Shown here in pieces: positions 54,245 through 63,680 of a DNA stretch of 64,000 nt. Location: contig JAEYRN010000044.1 in the NCBI GenBank assembly GCA_023435565.1, positions 62,001 to 126,000 of the forward strand. Reading direction: 5' to 3'. Positions within the stretch are counted from its first letter, which is position 1; each line of letters starts with the position of its first letter. The notes under the pieces are model-generated. The model worked only from the letters and a program-made list of their open reading frames with translations. It was not told the origin of the DNA and made no database searches. This stretch comes from Bacillota bacterium. GTDB taxonomy: Bacteria > Bacillota > UBA4882 > UBA8346. A program made the translations under genes and the position numbers.

Positions 54245-55390
54245 ATGTGGAATAGCGTTCAGGAGTTAATTTTTAGCACCGGCTTAATGAATGTGTCCTG
54301 GGAAACAATGGTTATGATCGCCATTTCCTTGGTCCTCATTTATTTGGCTATTGTCAAGCAATATGAACCGTTACTATTATTACCGATTGCCTTCGGAATG
54401 CTCTTGACCAATCTGCCATTGGCCGGTTTGATGGATGAACCGATCAAAGCCAATGGACACCTTGTTCAACCCGGAGGTTTGATCTACTATTTATACCAAG
54501 GTGTCAAGTTGGGTATCTATCCCCCCCTAATCTTTTTAGGAGTAGGAGCGATGACTGACTTCGGCCCGCTTTTGGCTAATCCTAAAAGTATATTATTAGG
54601 CGCCGCAGCGCAGCTGGGTATATTTTGCGCTTTAATAGGCGCTATTTTGTTGGGATTTGATATTAATTCCGCAGCTTCCATCGGAATTATCGGCGGAGCT
54701 GACGGACCCACCGCTATTTACCTTACCAGCAGATTAAAACCAGACCTATTAGGTCCGATCGCCATTGCCGCATACTCTTATATGGCATTGATTCCTATCA
54801 TTCAACCCCCTTTGATGAGATTAGTTACCACTAAGGAAGAACGGCAAATTGTCATGGAACAACTGCGTCCGGTATCAAAAACGGAGAAAGTTCTTTTTTC
54901 AATAGTTGTTACCATTATTGGCGCTTTGATTCTTCCTTCGGCAGCCGCTTTATTAGGTTCGTTGATGTTCGGTAACCTTTTGAGGGAATCGGGAGTAGTG
55001 GAAAGATTGTCAAAGACAGCTCAAAATGAAATGATTAACATTATTACAATCTTCTTAGGTCTATCGGTGGGCGCTACCGCAAAAGCGGAACTGTTTTTAA
55101 AACCGTCGACTCTTGGAATCATTCTTTTAGGATTAATTGCTTTTAGTTTTAGTACGATTGGCGGATTACTTTTCGGAAAAGTAATGTGCAAGTTAACCGG
55201 TGGCAAAATCAACCCATTAATTGGCGCAGCGGGTGTTTCAGCAGTTCCGATGGCGGCCCGGGTAGTCCAAAAGGTTGGGGCTGAGGAAAGACCGGGTAAC
55301 TACCTGTTAATGCACGCCATGGGACCGAATGTAGCCGGAGTAATTGGGTCTGCAATTGCTGCCGGAGTATTGTTGGCGAGCTTGAAATAA
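54245..55390 (+). CDS. oadB: Na+-translocating decarboxylase beta subunit (OadB), paralogue 2
   Basis: The 381-residue protein has about nine membrane helices and the motif SAASIGIIGGADGPTAIYL, followed by GNLLRESGVVERLSKTAQ. It shares the same framework as the paralogue at 51565 but sits in a complete operon with the biotin carrier and OadA. It decarboxylates carboxybiotin and exports Na+. GGAGG lies nine bases before the ATG. Confidence 0.95.
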   Translation: MWNSVQELIFSTGLMNVSWETMVMIAISLVLIYLAIVKQYEPLLLLPIAFGMLLTNLPLAGLMDEPIKANGHLVQPGGLIYYLYQGVKLGIYPPLIFLGVGAMTDFGPLLANPKSILLGAAAQLGIFCALIGAILLGFDINSAASIGIIGGADGPTAIYLTSRLKPDLLGPIAIAAYSYMALIPIIQPPLMRLVTTKEERQIVMEQLRPVSKTEKVLFSIVVTIIGALILPSAAALLGSLMFGNLLRESGVVERLSKTAQNEMINIITIFLGLSVGATAKAELFLKPSTLGIILLGLIAFSFSTIGGLLFGKVMCKLTGGKINPLIGAAGVSAVPMAARVVQKVGAEERPGNYLLMHAMGPNVAGVIGSAIAAGVLLASLK

Positions 55391-55419
55391 ACCAGTATAA
55401 ATTTATCGAGGTGAATAGA

Positions 55420-56751
55420 ATGGCAAAACCGGTTCGGATTACGGAAACAATATTCAGAGATGCTCATCAATCTTTATGGGCTACTCGGATGAAGACCGAA
55501 GATATGATGGCTGTCGCAGAAGCTATTGATGAAATTGGTTATCATTCGTTGGAAGCTTGGGGAGGAGCTACTTTTGATAGTTGTCTTCGTTTTTTAAAAG
55601 AAGATCCTTGGGTGCGATTACGCCGTTTAAAAGCAGTCATTCGGAAAACACCGCTCCAAATGTTGTTACGGGGTCAAAATATTTTAGGTTACCGTCACTA
55701 TCCTGACGATGTTGTTAAGGAATTTTGTAAACGGGCTGTTGATAATGGTATCGGTATCATTCGGATCTTTGACGCTGTAAATGATGTCCGAAACATGGAA
55801 ATGGCGATCAAAGCTTCTAAAGAAGCGGGAGCCCATGTACAGGGAACCGTAGTTTATACCATTAGTCCAGTCCATAATATCGAAGCCTATGTAAAACTTG
55901 CTAAGGAATTGAAAGAACTCGGTTGTGATTCGATTTGTATTAAAGATATGGCTGGACTTTTAAAACCTTATGAGGCCGAAGAATTAATTAAAAAATTGAA
56001 ACAAGCGGTATCTTTACCTTTGCAATTACATGCCCATTATACCAGCGGCTTGGCTTCGATGACTTATTTAAAAGCAGTTGAAGCAGGTGTGGATGTGATT
56101 GATACAGCCCTGTCCTCTTTGGCTTTGGGTACCTCCCAACCGCCGACTGAATCAATAATTGCCGCTTTTCAAGGCACTCCCTATGATACAGGGCTTGATC
56201 TCAATAAAATATCGCCTATTAACCAACACTTTAAAGAAGTGAAGAAAGAATACCAATCGATCTCTGCTCCGATTGAAGTCGATACTGCAGTGCTTTCTTA
56301 TCAGATACCCGGCGGGATGATCTCGAATTTACGCAACCAATTAGCCGGGCAAAATGCGGCTGATCGTTATGCGGATGTTTTGCTTGAGGTGCCTAAAGTC
56401 CGTGAAGAACTAGGATTTCCACCGTTGGTAACGCCGACTAGTCAAATGTTGGGAACCCAGGCCGTATTGAATGTTTTAACAGGAAAACGTTACAGTGTTG
56501 TACCGAAAGAGATTAAGGACTATGTCCGGGGTATGTACGGCAGGCCTCCGGCGCCTATTAACCCTGAAGTCCAAAAATTGATTATCGGCGACGAAGAACC
56601 GATTACTCACCGTCCGGCCGATGATTTGGAGCCGATGCTGGATCAGGCGAGGAAAGACATTATGCAATATTATCAACAAGAGGAAGATGTCCTTTCGTAC
56701 GTGCTATTCCCCGAGGTAGCGATGGAGTTTTTTAAGAACCGTACTAAATAA
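55420..56751 (+). CDS. oadA: Carboxyltransferase (alpha) subunit, OadA type
   Basis: The 443-residue protein contains RDAHQSLWATRMKTEDM at the start and LQLHAHYTSGLASMTYLKA with the metal-binding HxH. It transfers the carboxyl group of oxaloacetate (or a related acid) to biotin. The usual C-terminal biotin domain is absent because it is the separate protein at 53848. The start is ATG 55420; GTG 55411 lies inside the GAGGTG ribosome site. Transcarboxylase 5S and pyruvate carboxylase B are close relatives, so the acid substrate is not certain. Confidence 0.93.
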   Translation: MAKPVRITETIFRDAHQSLWATRMKTEDMMAVAEAIDEIGYHSLEAWGGATFDSCLRFLKEDPWVRLRRLKAVIRKTPLQMLLRGQNILGYRHYPDDVVKEFCKRAVDNGIGIIRIFDAVNDVRNMEMAIKASKEAGAHVQGTVVYTISPVHNIEAYVKLAKELKELGCDSICIKDMAGLLKPYEAEELIKKLKQAVSLPLQLHAHYTSGLASMTYLKAVEAGVDVIDTALSSLALGTSQPPTESIIAAFQGTPYDTGLDLNKISPINQHFKEVKKEYQSISAPIEVDTAVLSYQIPGGMISNLRNQLAGQNAADRYADVLLEVPKVREELGFPPLVTPTSQMLGTQAVLNVLTGKRYSVVPKEIKDYVRGMYGRPPAPINPEVQKLIIGDEEPITHRPADDLEPMLDQARKDIMQYYQQEEDVLSYVLFPEVAMEFFKNRTK

Positions 56752-56771
56752 TACAACTTTGGCAGGAAACT

Positions 56772-56808
56772 AAAAAAAATCGGGCCGTAAAGCGGTCCGA
56801 TTTTTTTG
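56772..56808. terminator. Terminator at the end of the decarboxylase operon
   Basis: AAAAAATCGGGCCG-TAAAG-CGGTCCGATTTTTT (given as two arms) forms a stem with A and T flanks, so it could work in both directions. It lies between the oadA stop and the convergent acyl-CoA synthetase. Confidence 0.8.
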
Positions 56809-56848
56809 ATGTTTATTTCTCCAAAATTAACTTAATTGATAGCTGTTA

Positions 56849-58498
56849 TTATTGGTCGTGTTCCCGAATCTCGACTCTCCGAATTTTACCGCTAATTGTC
56901 TTGGGTAATTCAGTTACAAATTCGATGATTCTGGGATATTTGTAAGGAGCAGTAACGTTTTTAACATGTTCTTGTAACTCAACCTTCAATTCTTCGCTGG
57001 GTTGAAAATCCTTTGTTAAAACAACTGTCGCTTTGACTACTTGTCCCCGGACTTCGTCAGGGACTGCGGTCACTGCGCATTCCAATACTGCAGGATGTTC
57101 AAGCAGTGCGCTTTCAACTTCGAAAGGCCCGATCCGATAACCGGAACTTTTGATAACATCATCGGTCCGGCCGACAAACCAATAATACCCGTCCTCATCT
57201 CGCCAGGCGGTATCTCCGGTATGATAGATCCCGTTATACCAGACACTTTGGGTACGTTCCGCATCACGGTAATACCCATCGAAGATACCGACAGGTTTTC
57301 TTTTTTCGGTACGAACGACAATTTCCCCGATTTCACCGACTTCACATGAGCGGCCTGTTTCATCGATAATATCAATATCATATCCGGGAGAAGGTCTGCC
57401 CATCGATCCCGGTTTGGGTTCCATCCAAGGGTAGGTGGCTAAAGTTACGGTAAGTTCGGTCTGGCCGTATCCTTCTCTTAATTTAATCCCGGTAAGTTTT
57501 TTAAATTGATTGTATACCTCAGGATTTAAAGGTTCTCCGGCTACCACACAGTATTCTAATTTACTCAGATCATATTGAGAAAAGTCCTCTTTAATCAAAT
57601 AACGGTAGATGGTAGGCGGAGCGCAGAACGTGGCAATACCATATTTTGCGATTATACCTAAAAGATCTTTGGGAACGAACTTATCATAATCATAGACAAA
57701 TACAATAGCGCCGGAGAGCCACTGTCCATAAATTTTACCCCAGACTGATTTGGCCCATCCAGTATCGGAGACGGTAAGGTGTAATTTGTTATCCTGGACG
57801 CATTGCCAAAACTTTGCGGTTAAAATATGACCTAGGGGGTAAGTAAAGTTATGTTGGACCATTTTTGGATAACCGGTGGTCCCGGAGGTGAAATAGAGCA
57901 GCATAATGTCGCCGTTTTTGGACATATCAGTCCCGGTAGGCTTAGTCCATAATTCGGATGCATTTTTTAACTCAGTATCAAAGTCAATCCAACCTTCTCG
58001 TTTTCCGCCGACGAGGGCTTTTAGCTGTAAAGTTGGGGAGTCCGGTTGAGCTTCGTCAATTTGATCGATAACTTCTTCACCGGCAACTGCAACTACCATT
58101 TTGACGCTGGCGGCATCATTACGGTAGGTTAAATCTTTTTTCTTTAATAGATGGGTTGCGGGAATACAGACGGCTCCGATTTTGTGTAAAGCAAGAATGC
58201 AGAACCAGAATTCATAACGGCGTTTCAAAATCAGCATCACCGGGTCGCCTTTTTTGATACCAACTGATTTGAAGAAGTTTGCCGTTTTATCGCTGTATAA
58301 TTTCATTTCCTTAAAAGTAAATTGAGCTTGGTTGCCTTTATCATCACACCAGACTAAAGCGATTTTATCCGGAGATTTAGCGGCCCATTCATCTACAACA
58401 TCATAGGCGAAGTTAAAATTATCCGGAACTTTAATCTGCCAGTTTTTATAAAAATCTTCATAGGATTGATAGTCAAGACCAATATATTTTTCTAACAT
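56849..58498 (-). CDS. AMP-forming acyl-CoA synthetase
   Basis: The 549-residue protein has the AMP-binding motif LYFTSGTTGYPKMV, the YGQTELT motif, TGDTAWRDEDGYYWFVGRTDDVIKSSGYRIGPFEVE and the C-terminal lysine in PKTISGKIRRVE. Its N-terminus fits acetyl/medium-chain acyl-CoA synthetases such as AcsM-like enzymes. It activates short or medium fatty or aromatic acids. The start is ATG 58498. The regulator gene lies 39 bp upstream in the same direction, so it is probably in one transcript. Confidence 0.92.
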   Translation of the reverse strand: MLEKYIGLDYQSYEDFYKNWQIKVPDNFNFAYDVVDEWAAKSPDKIALVWCDDKGNQAQFTFKEMKLYSDKTANFFKSVGIKKGDPVMLILKRRYEFWFCILALHKIGAVCIPATHLLKKKDLTYRNDAASVKMVVAVAGEEVIDQIDEAQPDSPTLQLKALVGGKREGWIDFDTELKNASELWTKPTGTDMSKNGDIMLLYFTSGTTGYPKMVQHNFTYPLGHILTAKFWQCVQDNKLHLTVSDTGWAKSVWGKIYGQWLSGAIVFVYDYDKFVPKDLLGIIAKYGIATFCAPPTIYRYLIKEDFSQYDLSKLEYCVVAGEPLNPEVYNQFKKLTGIKLREGYGQTELTVTLATYPWMEPKPGSMGRPSPGYDIDIIDETGRSCEVGEIGEIVVRTEKRKPVGIFDGYYRDAERTQSVWYNGIYHTGDTAWRDEDGYYWFVGRTDDVIKSSGYRIGPFEVESALLEHPAVLECAVTAVPDEVRGQVVKATVVLTKDFQPSEELKVELQEHVKNVTAPYKYPRIIEFVTELPKTISGKIRRVEIREHDQ

Positions 58499-58537
58499 CT
58501 TTCTTCAGCCTTTCTATTATAATTTGTCCGTGATAAG

Positions 58538-59092
58538 TTATAGAATGATCGCCAAGAATTTGGCGGGTTTTCCGTTTAAGGCTTGCATGCCATGATTTAT
58601 ATTGGAATCGTAATAAAGGGAATCACCTTCATTAAGGATGATTTCTTTATCCCCAAGAACTATTTTGAGGGTCCCTTCCAGCAAATAGTCGAATTCTTGC
58701 CCGGGATGGTTATTAAGGTGGACTTGTGCCCCTGCAGGTTTGGGATCAACAGTCACCAAAAAAGGCTCGGCTTTCTTATGAACAAAGTTATACGCTAAGT
58801 TTTGGTATTTATATTCTTTCCGGCGTTCAATCGAAACACCCCTTCCGCTACGGGTTAGCGAATAGGTATGTAACCTTGGTTCTTCACCGGTCAATAAGGA
58901 TGACAATTCCATATTGAATCGCTGTGCCATACGGTAAAGAACCCCAACCGGGATATCCGCCGCACCGCTTTCGTAATTTTGATAAACATCAAGGGGCAGG
59001 TTTAATTCTTTAGCCAGGTCGGTGGCGCTTAGTCCGAAAATGTCCCTTAAGCCTTTAACTCTTTCAGCGATTAATTTTAGTTGTTCTTCCAT
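58538..59092 (-). CDS. Helix-turn-helix regulator with cupin domain
   Basis: The 184-residue protein has an XRE-type HTH (residues ~10-65, with LSATDLAKELNLPLDVYQNYESG) and a C-terminal cupin (about 105-184: NNHPGQEFDYLLEGTLKIVLGDKEIIL, GDSLYYDSNINHGMQ). The cupin probably senses a small molecule. It precedes the acyl-CoA synthetase gene, which is its likely target. GGAG is present ahead of the ATG. Confidence 0.92.
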   Translation of the reverse strand: MEEQLKLIAERVKGLRDIFGLSATDLAKELNLPLDVYQNYESGAADIPVGVLYRMAQRFNMELSSLLTGEEPRLHTYSLTRSGRGVSIERRKEYKYQNLAYNFVHKKAEPFLVTVDPKPAGAQVHLNNHPGQEFDYLLEGTLKIVLGDKEIILNEGDSLYYDSNINHGMQALNGKPAKFLAIIL

Positions 59093-59335
59093 TTAATAGA
59101 CTCCTTTCGAATGTTATGGAGCATTGCTCCTTAGATTCTTAAAAGAAAGATCACTCCTGAGATAACGATAAATGAAATTAAAATTTAGTTTTAAAGATTC
59201 ATTATATAATAGTAATATTGTAGAACATATTCGCTTGACCTTTTTAATATCCTTTTCATTTTCAATAAAAAAGATTTAATTTGCTATAAAAGCGGAGTAT
59301 AAAAAGAATCAATTTGAAAAACCATTAGAACGCAA
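59093..59335. other. AT-rich gap upstream of the regulator
   Basis: No gene is seen. A GGAGCA-T-TGCTCC palindrome lies at about 59121-59133. It is close to the regulator start and could be an operator or a hairpin. Confidence 0.35.
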
Positions 59336-59358
59336 ATAAAAAGCCCTTAACAGGGCTA
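59336..59358 (-). terminator. Terminator of the small exported protein gene
   Basis: On the minus strand AGCCCT-GTTA-AGGGCT is followed by a T-rich stretch, about 35 bp after the stop codon at 59393. Confidence 0.7.
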
Positions 59359-59392
59359 AATAAATTGGAATTAAATTTTAAAATTATTTAAA

Positions 59393-59962
59393 TCAGTTAA
59401 CTTTTCCTATTTTATCATCCCTATTATTTTCTTGATCTATTTTTTTAATCACGTGAAAAGCCTCCGGAATTAAGATCGTCTTTCCGAAAGTCCACGTAGG
59501 AGGTTTCACCTCGCCAAGCATCCAAACTTTTGCTCCCTCAAAATGAATTATTTTTCGAGTTAGAGGTCCTTTAAGCAGATAGGATTTTTCTGATGATAGT
59601 TCTAGGTATAAGGAATTTCTACGAACCCGAATAAATCCAATTAAGGGCTCCTTCTGGTTTCCTTCATTTCCCACAAATAGCAGTTGGTATTTTTCTACCT
59701 TAAATAAAGGCATGCCATAATCGGAGGTTTTTCCGGTTAGATTACCTTCAACTTTAACGGTTGCGCCTTGGAGATTACTTAGTTCATCTAAAAGACTTCC
59801 TTCTAAAACATATTTTTCTTTTGAATCGGTTTCGCAAACTAATTTAGTAAAGGGGACATTGCCAACGACATATAATTTTCCGACTAAACTAGAATTTTCG
59901 CCGGAACAAATACTGGTAAACAATAACATTGCCGTTACAATGATTATGTTCCTTTTCAGCAT
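59393..59962 (-). CDS. Small exported protein, function unknown
   Basis: The 189-residue protein has a signal peptide (IIIVTAMLLFTSICSG). The mature part is beta-rich with two similar halves: VLEGSLLDELSNLQGATVKVEGNL and LLKGPLTRKIIHFEGAKVWMLGEV. The halves are about 75 residues apart, which suggests a duplicated OB-like fold, but this is my reading. No catalytic motif is seen. It lies 9 bp downstream of the HExxH lipoprotein gene, so it is probably co-transcribed and may be its partner. Confidence 0.7.
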   Translation of the reverse strand: MLKRNIIIVTAMLLFTSICSGENSSLVGKLYVVGNVPFTKLVCETDSKEKYVLEGSLLDELSNLQGATVKVEGNLTGKTSDYGMPLFKVEKYQLLFVGNEGNQKEPLIGFIRVRRNSLYLELSSEKSYLLKGPLTRKIIHFEGAKVWMLGEVKPPTWTFGKTILIPEAFHVIKKIDQENNRDDKIGKVN

Positions 59963-59971
59963 TGAATTACC

Positions 59972-61816
59972 TCACTTTACCCTGATTAATGACGGTGGTG
60001 TATCGGTTTTAAATGAAAAATTAACACCAGGGGCTGGCAATAAAAGAATACGTAATCCGAATTCGTCTTCAAAGTGTGAATCCACAGTTATTTTTATTTC
60101 ATTTACCGATTCGAGATTTGTTCGATATAGAAATCCCCCTGTGGTAGATTCAAGATAAACTGATTCAAATCTTGGTAATATCCCCAACCGATTATTGAAT
60201 TTTGTATCACCAAAATTCCAAGATTGATAAAGAATATTATTTAAAGTATATGTGTTGGAGTATCCATAATTGAGATAATCCAAAACAATCGCGGTCATCC
60301 AATCCCGAAACAGCTGGTGAAATGTCAATCCTGATAAATTTTCGATACTAGTCATAGCAGTTTGATCGGTAGTAATGATTGTTTTTAATTTATCTGCTCC
60401 GAACCGGTCTGCAAAATACCTGATAAACAAATAAGCCGGGGGATAATCCGCAGGATCAATTTCGAAGTTGGACCAATCACATAAGGAATTATATCCCGGA
60501 TCATTTAAAAAGTCCATTACCAAGGGTTCCAACTCGGGATCATGTCGATTGGTTGTACCGGTCATTGCGATATCCTGCGCTACTTGGGACAGACCTTCAT
60601 TAACCCAGGTTTCCATTTCTATGTTGTTGATAAAATTCATTCGATTGGTAAAATTGATTAGGTGTTGAAACTCGTGGGCCATGGTGGTTTTTGCCCATGA
60701 AAACCAACCGGATGGATCCGACTTATAACCGCCGGTAGCAATGAATAAAATCTCTTTCTCGTTTGAACAACCGGCCTCCGCTCTTCCTTCCGAGGCCAAA
60801 AAAGAGTTGCTATACTCATTAACACCCCAAAAATACCCTCCAACTCCTTCGTCCAAATCAGTTAAGACAATATAGATTTTTTCCGTCCCATCGATATTAT
60901 TTGCTACGGGACCAAAATATGTTATTTCATTAGCGTAAAATTGGTTGAAGGCATCACCCAATTGTTTAATATAACTACTACTTATAGACGCCTTATTATC
61001 TAAATAAATGGCGCAATTCCCGCTACTATATACCTGTGTCGCCGTGAATGGATATTTGTCATCCCAACCATAAACTTTTAAGAAAGTATCCGTAGCAGGC
61101 GGTTCGGCTTGGGCATGAAAATTATTACTTATACCGGGCCGAATCCCTTTGGCGGCAAACTCCTTTAACATTTTTCTTTCCAGTATCCGAATTTTACCCG
61201 CCGGATCAACCCTAATTCCCTTAAAGTTAGGAGTCTTTTTGCTTGAGATCCGATCCGGATTGGAATCTAAACTACAATTAAAACTGATACCTCCATCGAG
61301 GTAAAGCTTAATATCTGCTGAAGAACTAAAATCCGAATAGTTATAAGGGATAGCGACTATTGATCTAAACTTGCCATTTTCATGATCATTATTAATAGTA
61401 ATTTCACCGTCTCCATTAATCAAAGGTACATCTTGAATGCCGGAACGTTCGCCGTTACCAATTCCGCCGCCAATTCCAATATTTAAAGAAATTGAATCGT
61501 TAAACTGCCAATCTCCCGGAGTAAAAGCTATTTTAAAACTTTTAATGACATAACCTTGTTTGGAAAACGTCACGGTATATGTACCGGCTGGAAATTTGGG
61601 GGTTATGAAATATCCATTCGCATCGGTACGGGTGGCAGTTGCATTTCCTATCTCTACCTTAACATCTGAAATTGCTTGATAATCATAATCTTTTACATAC
61701 CCTCTGACGGTCGCTTTTTTGTTACTCCCGCCACCGCCGCCGCCACAACCAATTAAGGATACTGAGAAAAATAACAAAGATAATACTAATAATGATACTT
61801 TTTTAATATTCATCAT
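59972..61816 (-). CDS. HExxH metalloprotease-like lipoprotein
   Basis: The ~614-residue protein starts MMNIKKVSLL with AGGAG before it; the longer frame from 61870 is not supported. A lipobox (SLIGC) is followed by a run of six glycines. A carboxypeptidase-regulatory-like beta domain covers about 35-110 (VRGYVKDYDYQAISDVKVEIG). The centre has TTMAHEFQHLINF, then ETWVNEGLSQVAQ about 20 residues later: HExxH with a downstream glutamate, as in gluzincin/M30-like peptidases. It is anchored outside the membrane. The substrate is unknown. Confidence 0.85.
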   Translation of the reverse strand: MMNIKKVSLLVLSLLFFSVSLIGCGGGGGGSNKKATVRGYVKDYDYQAISDVKVEIGNATATRTDANGYFITPKFPAGTYTVTFSKQGYVIKSFKIAFTPGDWQFNDSISLNIGIGGGIGNGERSGIQDVPLINGDGEITINNDHENGKFRSIVAIPYNYSDFSSSADIKLYLDGGISFNCSLDSNPDRISSKKTPNFKGIRVDPAGKIRILERKMLKEFAAKGIRPGISNNFHAQAEPPATDTFLKVYGWDDKYPFTATQVYSSGNCAIYLDNKASISSSYIKQLGDAFNQFYANEITYFGPVANNIDGTEKIYIVLTDLDEGVGGYFWGVNEYSNSFLASEGRAEAGCSNEKEILFIATGGYKSDPSGWFSWAKTTMAHEFQHLINFTNRMNFINNIEMETWVNEGLSQVAQDIAMTGTTNRHDPELEPLVMDFLNDPGYNSLCDWSNFEIDPADYPPAYLFIRYFADRFGADKLKTIITTDQTAMTSIENLSGLTFHQLFRDWMTAIVLDYLNYGYSNTYTLNNILYQSWNFGDTKFNNRLGILPRFESVYLESTTGGFLYRTNLESVNEIKITVDSHFEDEFGLRILLLPAPGVNFSFKTDTPPSLIRVK

Positions 61817-62040
61817 TCTCACTCCTAAAAGAGTATAATACAATTTGTTATATATTTTCAAAGTTATCATATGATTGGAAGTATGTCAAATTCAAACAAC
61901 AGAATTAAACAATTATAGATATTATTTTCTTTCAAAATTTATAAACTTAACAATTTAATCATTACAATTATTTTTAATACTTAATGAAAAAGGCTTAAAT
62001 TTCCAGCAGGAGTAAATTTAAGAAGCTATAACTATTAATT

Positions 62041-62161
62041 GAGGGAATTGCATAATTACCTTAATAAACCCTTTGGCCACAATATATAATGACTAGCCCA
62101 GATGTATCTATCAATATATTGTGAGCCAAAGTTTAAATCATGAATTATGCAATTCCTTAAA
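62041..62161. repeat. 121-bp structured repeat, copy 2
   Basis: This is the second copy of the element at 42363-42480. The two differ at only about ten positions, mostly small insertions or changes outside the paired core; the central loop is identical. It lies upstream of the GH18 lipoprotein gene, and the long open frame from 62121 begins inside it. The same orientation relative to the following gene is seen at both sites. Confidence 0.8.
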
Positions 62162-62216
62162 TTTACAATTATTAATCCTTTTGTTAGTTAGACTTGAACT
62201 TGAAAGGAATGAAGCG

Positions 62217-63323
62217 ATGGTTAAATCAGTTATAGTTTTAATATTGTTTCTTTTTTTGTTACTCCCCGGTTGTTCCGCTCCGCCAAAATCCCGTAACTTG
62301 AACCATTCGCAACAATTTTATGTATCCGCATGGTTTGCTCCCTTTGATATTTCTCGTGGCCTGCAGAGTTTCAGTGAACATGTTTATGACCTTCATGAAA
62401 TTAATCCGGTTTGGTATAATTTAAACCCGTCTTACTTTCAATCGGGAGCGGAGCCTTTTGTGGAAAATTTACTCCATAACGGACCGATTACAACTTTAGC
62501 CCGGACTAATGGGGTTAAGGTATTACCGACCATTCAAAATTGGGGTATTAGCAATTTTGATGCCACGGTAATAAGTAGGATTATCAATGATCCAACTACT
62601 CGGTCCGGGCATGTCCGGGGAATTATTGATTTAGTTTTAGAAAACGGATACGATGGGATTGACATTGATTATGAAAGTTTACCGGTAACTGACATAGAGG
62701 TTTTTTCGGCTTTTATCCGTGAACTGGGGACAAGCTTACATGAAAATGGCAAATTATTATCCGTCGCTTTACATCCCAAGACATCCGCCCAGGCTAGTTG
62801 GAACGGCCCGGGAGCTCAAGATTGGGTAGCAATAGCCCGTCATGCTGATTTGCTTAAAATTATGGTCTATGATTACCACTGGTCGAGTTTTCACGCCGGA
62901 CCAATCGCTCCTATCGATTGGTTACGGGATATCTTGGATTATGCCTATACTATTCCCGAAGCCAAAGGGAAAATAATTATTGGTCTTCCTCTTTACGGAT
63001 ATGACTGGGGTCCGGACGGAACGGCCAAAGCGTTAACCTATAATGATACTATCAAATTAATGAGCGATCAAAAGATCCTCAATCCCTCACGGGACCGGGT
63101 TGAACATTCATCAAGTGTTTGCCGTTATTATTCACATAATGTGGAACCTCATTTTGAGTATCAAGTTTCAGGATCCACTCATACTGTATATTTTCAGGAC
63201 ATTCATGCAATTAGGGAACGTGTTAAGGTTATTGCCGAGTACGGAGAGTTAGTCAAAGGAGTCGCCTTATGGCGGCTGGGAGGAGAAGGTTCGGGAGTGT
63301 GGGGGGAAGTAACAAGTAAATAA
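62217..63323 (+). CDS. GH18 (YaaH/SleL-like) lipoprotein
   Basis: The 368-residue protein starts at ATG 62217 with AAGGA upstream; the longer frame begins inside a repeat. It has a signal peptide with lipobox (LLLPGCSA). The GH18 domain contains GYDGIDIDYESL, the catalytic DxxDxDxE motif, and LKIMVYDYHW and GLPLYGYDWG later. It resembles spore-germination and cortex-lytic N-acetylglucosaminidases. LysM repeats of YaaH are missing, so it is anchored by lipid instead. Confidence 0.88.
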   Translation: MVKSVIVLILFLFLLLPGCSAPPKSRNLNHSQQFYVSAWFAPFDISRGLQSFSEHVYDLHEINPVWYNLNPSYFQSGAEPFVENLLHNGPITTLARTNGVKVLPTIQNWGISNFDATVISRIINDPTTRSGHVRGIIDLVLENGYDGIDIDYESLPVTDIEVFSAFIRELGTSLHENGKLLSVALHPKTSAQASWNGPGAQDWVAIARHADLLKIMVYDYHWSSFHAGPIAPIDWLRDILDYAYTIPEAKGKIIIGLPLYGYDWGPDGTAKALTYNDTIKLMSDQKILNPSRDRVEHSSSVCRYYSHNVEPHFEYQVSGSTHTVYFQDIHAIRERVKVIAEYGELVKGVALWRLGGEGSGVWGEVTSK

Positions 63324-63385
63324 TCAATTAATTAACAACAATCTTTCTTCAAAAGCTTACCAAATTAACCGGCTGGATTTCAAAA

Positions 63386-63465
63386 TCGACTATAGTAGAT
63401 TTGAGAATCGACTATAGTCGATTTAAGAGTCGACTATAGTAGATCTAAGAATCGACTATAGTCGA
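63386..63465. repeat. Array of four 22-bp palindromic repeats
   Basis: Four units start at 63386, 63408, 63430 and 63452. Units 2 and 4 have the perfect 14-bp palindrome TCGACTATAGTCGA; units 1 and 3 have TCGACTATAGTAGA. The alternating pattern gives a 44-bp higher-order period. There are no spacers, so it is not a CRISPR array. It may be a multimer operator, or an expanded simple repeat. Confidence 0.8.
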
Positions 63466-63535
63466 TTTCAAAATTTACTAGGCTCAATTTTAGATAGGTA
63501 ATTATAAATCTCAACTTGCTAGATGGAACAATAAG

Positions 63536-63673
63536 GAACTCACCCTTGCCCTCTCTTTGCAATGGCAAAAAGAGGGTAACCCGGATGCTTCGTAGTCAAA
63601 AGCATCTTTGAGCAAGCCTTTCTCCGCCTCTTTTTCGTATAGAAAGAGAGGAGGAGAAAGAGGAGGTGAGTTC
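63536..63673. repeat. 138-bp element with 9-bp inverted ends
   Basis: GAACTCACC at 63536-63544 and GGTGAGTTC at 63665-63673 flank ~120 bp with further internal stems of the CCTCTC/GAGAGG type. Such elements are common intergenic repeats. No gene is supported inside. Confidence 0.55.
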
Positions 63674-63680
63674 ACAATTA

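Noticed and set aside
62121..62216. Longer N-terminus for the GH18 lipoprotein
   Set aside because: It begins inside the structured repeat; ATG 62217 has a ribosome site and puts the signal peptide at the start.
63386..63465. Possible CRISPR array
   Set aside because: Four contiguous 22-bp units without spacers and no cas genes nearby.
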